Assembly: GCA_963678075.2 (NCBI GenBank)
Contig: CAXXPK010000003.1
Span: 806,001-870,000, forward strand
Length of the DNA: 64,000 bases
DNA from: Oleispirillum sp963678075
Lineage (GTDB): Bacteria; Pseudomonadota; Alphaproteobacteria; Rhodospirillales; Rhodospirillaceae
Direction of reading: 5' to 3'
Shown here: one piece after another, positions 62,781 through 64,000 of the stretch
Layout: each line of letters starts with the position of its first letter
Position numbering within the stretch: the first letter of the stretch is position 1
The notes under the pieces: generated by a model
What the model was told of the DNA's origin: nothing
Databases searched by the model: none
What the model saw: the letters and a program-made list of their open reading frames with translations, nothing else
Made by a program: the position numbers and the translations under genes

Positions 62781-63812
62781 CTATGGTTTTTGCGCGGTTT
62801 TTTCCATGCCTGGCACGGCGGTGCGGATTGCCGCGGGAATCGCCGCCACGGCAAGGCGGATCAATTCGGCGCGATCGGCGCCGTTCCATCGCGGCAGGCG
62901 GGCGTCCTCGCCCATCAGGCGTCGCCAGGTTCGGGCCCCGGGGCAGCCGTGGAACAATCCCATCACATGGCGGGTCAGATGCGGCAGCGGCGTGCCTTCG
63001 GACGCGATCTCATCGGCCAAGGCGCACAGGCCGTCGATGATGTCCTGGCGGGTCTTGGGCGCGCCAGGAGCCCCGAAGATCCTGGAGTCGGCCGCCGCCA
63101 GGATGAACGGGGTCTCATAGGCGGCCCGACCGATCATCACGCCGTCGGTCGGGCCGATCTGTTCCAACGCCTGATCGAGATCGTGGATGCCGCCGTTGAT
63201 AAGGATTTCCAAATGCGGAAAATCCGCCTTCAGACGGTGCACGACATCATGGCGCAGCGGCGGGACCTCGCGGTTTTCCTTGGGGCTGAGGCCGGAGAGC
63301 CAGGCCTTGCGGGCATGCACGATGAAGGTGCGGCAACCGGCCTCGGCAACCCGTTCGATGAAACCCGTCAGATGCTCGTAACTGTCGGTTTCATCGACGC
63401 CGATGCGGTGCTTAACGGTGATCGGCAGGTCGCTGGCCCGTATCATCGCGGCGACGCAGGCGGCGACGGTGTCGGGCTCGGTCATCAGGCAGGCGCCGAA
63501 GCGGCCCGCCGACACCCGGTCCGACGGGCAGCCGACGTTGAGGTTGATTTCGTCGAAACCGAAATCGGCGGCGATCCGCACGGCTTCGGCAAGAAGGGTG
63601 GGCTCGCCGCCGCCCAGTTGCAGTGCCAGGGGATGCTCGACCGCGTGGTGGGCCAGCAGACTGGACGGGTTCCCGTGCAGCAACGCCTGCGCCGTCACCA
63701 TTTCGGTATAGAGCAGGGTGCGGCGCGTGATCAGCCGCAGAAAGCGGCGATCCAGGCTGTCGGTCCAGTCCATCATTGGTGCGACGGAAAGGCGGCGGTC
63801 GGGTTGAGTCAT
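62781..63812 (-). CDS. dusA: tRNA-dihydrouridine synthase A
   Basis: This FMN enzyme of about 343 residues reduces uridines in the tRNA D-loop. Visible are LSVAPMMDWTDSLDRRFLR at the start, the catalytic Cys in NLNVGCPSDRVSAGRFGACLM (about residue 92), KHRIGVDE, and HARKAWLSGLSPKENR, a signature of the DusA subgroup. The C-terminal helical domain (RHVMGLFHGCPGARTWRR) is complete. The ATG at 63812 is selected because the family starts a few residues later. Confidence 0.92.
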   Translation of the reverse strand: MTQPDRRLSVAPMMDWTDSLDRRFLRLITRRTLLYTEMVTAQALLHGNPSSLLAHHAVEHPLALQLGGGEPTLLAEAVRIAADFGFDEINLNVGCPSDRVSAGRFGACLMTEPDTVAACVAAMIRASDLPITVKHRIGVDETDSYEHLTGFIERVAEAGCRTFIVHARKAWLSGLSPKENREVPPLRHDVVHRLKADFPHLEILINGGIHDLDQALEQIGPTDGVMIGRAAYETPFILAAADSRIFGAPGAPKTRQDIIDGLCALADEIASEGTPLPHLTRHVMGLFHGCPGARTWRRLMGEDARLPRWNGADRAELIRLAVAAIPAAIRTAVPGMEKTAQKP

Positions 63813-63946
63813 GCGGCGGCACCGGATGTAACGTGAAAAACTGGAAATGTGGCGGAGAATGCGCGACAACCGTGCGGATGAACAAAGCGTAAGGTCGGCA
63901 AGGCGTGGGTAAACCATCCATCGCCTCGAACGCAACGGGAGATACG

Positions 63947-64000
63947 ATGCCGGAGCAATCGCGTTTCGACGGTGCGGCGGACTTGGTGCAGGCGTGCCGG
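63947..64000 (+). CDS. Start of an unidentified protein gene (partial)
   Basis: An ATG at 63947 follows GGGAGATACG and opens a frame (MPEQSRFDGAADLVQACR) that runs off the right edge. Eighteen residues are too few to identify. It is divergent from dusA, and the 134 bases between them should contain both promoters. Confidence 0.45.
   Translation, partial: MPEQSRFDGAADLVQACR

Noticed and set aside
1..64000. CRISPR array, tRNA, rRNA or phage genes
   Set aside because: I saw no regular short repeats with spacers, no tRNA or rRNA-like sequence, and no capsid, portal, terminase or integrase genes. Only IS remnants represent mobile DNA.

Overview
The window is GC-rich, densely coded DNA of an alphaproteobacterium, most likely in or near the Rhodospirillales. 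Three things support this: the gene order pyrB-pyrC-plsY-dprA-topA-rnr, DUF2336 and RpoH proteins of alphaproteobacterial type, and a mix of aerobic and anaerobic metabolism (pyruvate:ferredoxin and indolepyruvate:ferredoxin oxidoreductases, cytochrome bd). The species cannot be named from the sequence alone.

Layout. 1-6.5 kb: the end of an RND pump gene, a NodT-type outer-membrane lipoprotein, a DUF2336 protein, the heme importer hmuTUV with the tail of a TonB receptor, and hemG. 6.6-14.3 kb (minus strand): anaerobic 2-oxoacid metabolism, with a damaged nifJ, a frameshifted L-lactate dehydrogenase, iorAB and an aryl-acetate CoA ligase. 14.6-17.4 kb: a diguanylate cyclase/kinase/STAS/phosphatase signalling module broken by IS remnants. 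17.5-22 kb: a decayed PepSY/DUF3649 iron-associated operon, a CorA transporter and a dicarboxylate symporter. 22-25.6 kb: a HIT protein and the cytochrome bd operon with CydX. 25.8-31.8 kb: a complete sucrose cluster (amylosucrase, sucrose-phosphate synthase, sucrose-phosphatase, fructokinase). 31.9-36.5 kb: a Ni/Co exporter pair, a PPOX-fold protein, trpB, and an IS-made junction between two broken genes. 36.5-43.8 kb: a decayed PAS-GGDEF-EAL gene, an unknown protein, msrA, a BtuF-like receptor, Uup, a serine hydrolase and a cytochrome c relic. 44.3-50.6 kb: rpoH, an IS-destroyed glnK-amtB locus, a second glnK-amtB locus with a sigma-54 promoter, and a Crp/Fnr regulator. 50.9-63.8 kb: DUF423, a response regulator, rpmG, a C-terminal processing protease, rnr, topA, dprA, plsY, a pyrC-like gene, pyrB and dusA.

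The most striking property is how many otherwise conserved genes are broken. About fifteen show one-base frameshifts (mostly at short homopolymers), in-frame stops (several best explained as Trp codons changed by a G-to-A transition), internal deletions of tens to about 150 codons, or IS truncation. IS-truncated loci and point losses of key cysteines argue for real decay. The homopolymer indels alone could be sequencing error, so reads must decide.

I did not find a convincing undescribed defence or mobile system. The leads I rate highest are the damaged Sia/partner-switch-like module, the 11-base poly-G tract at the start of the PepSY gene, the dihydroorotase-like protein lacking its metal-binding His-x-His, and the loss of both ammonium transporter loci.
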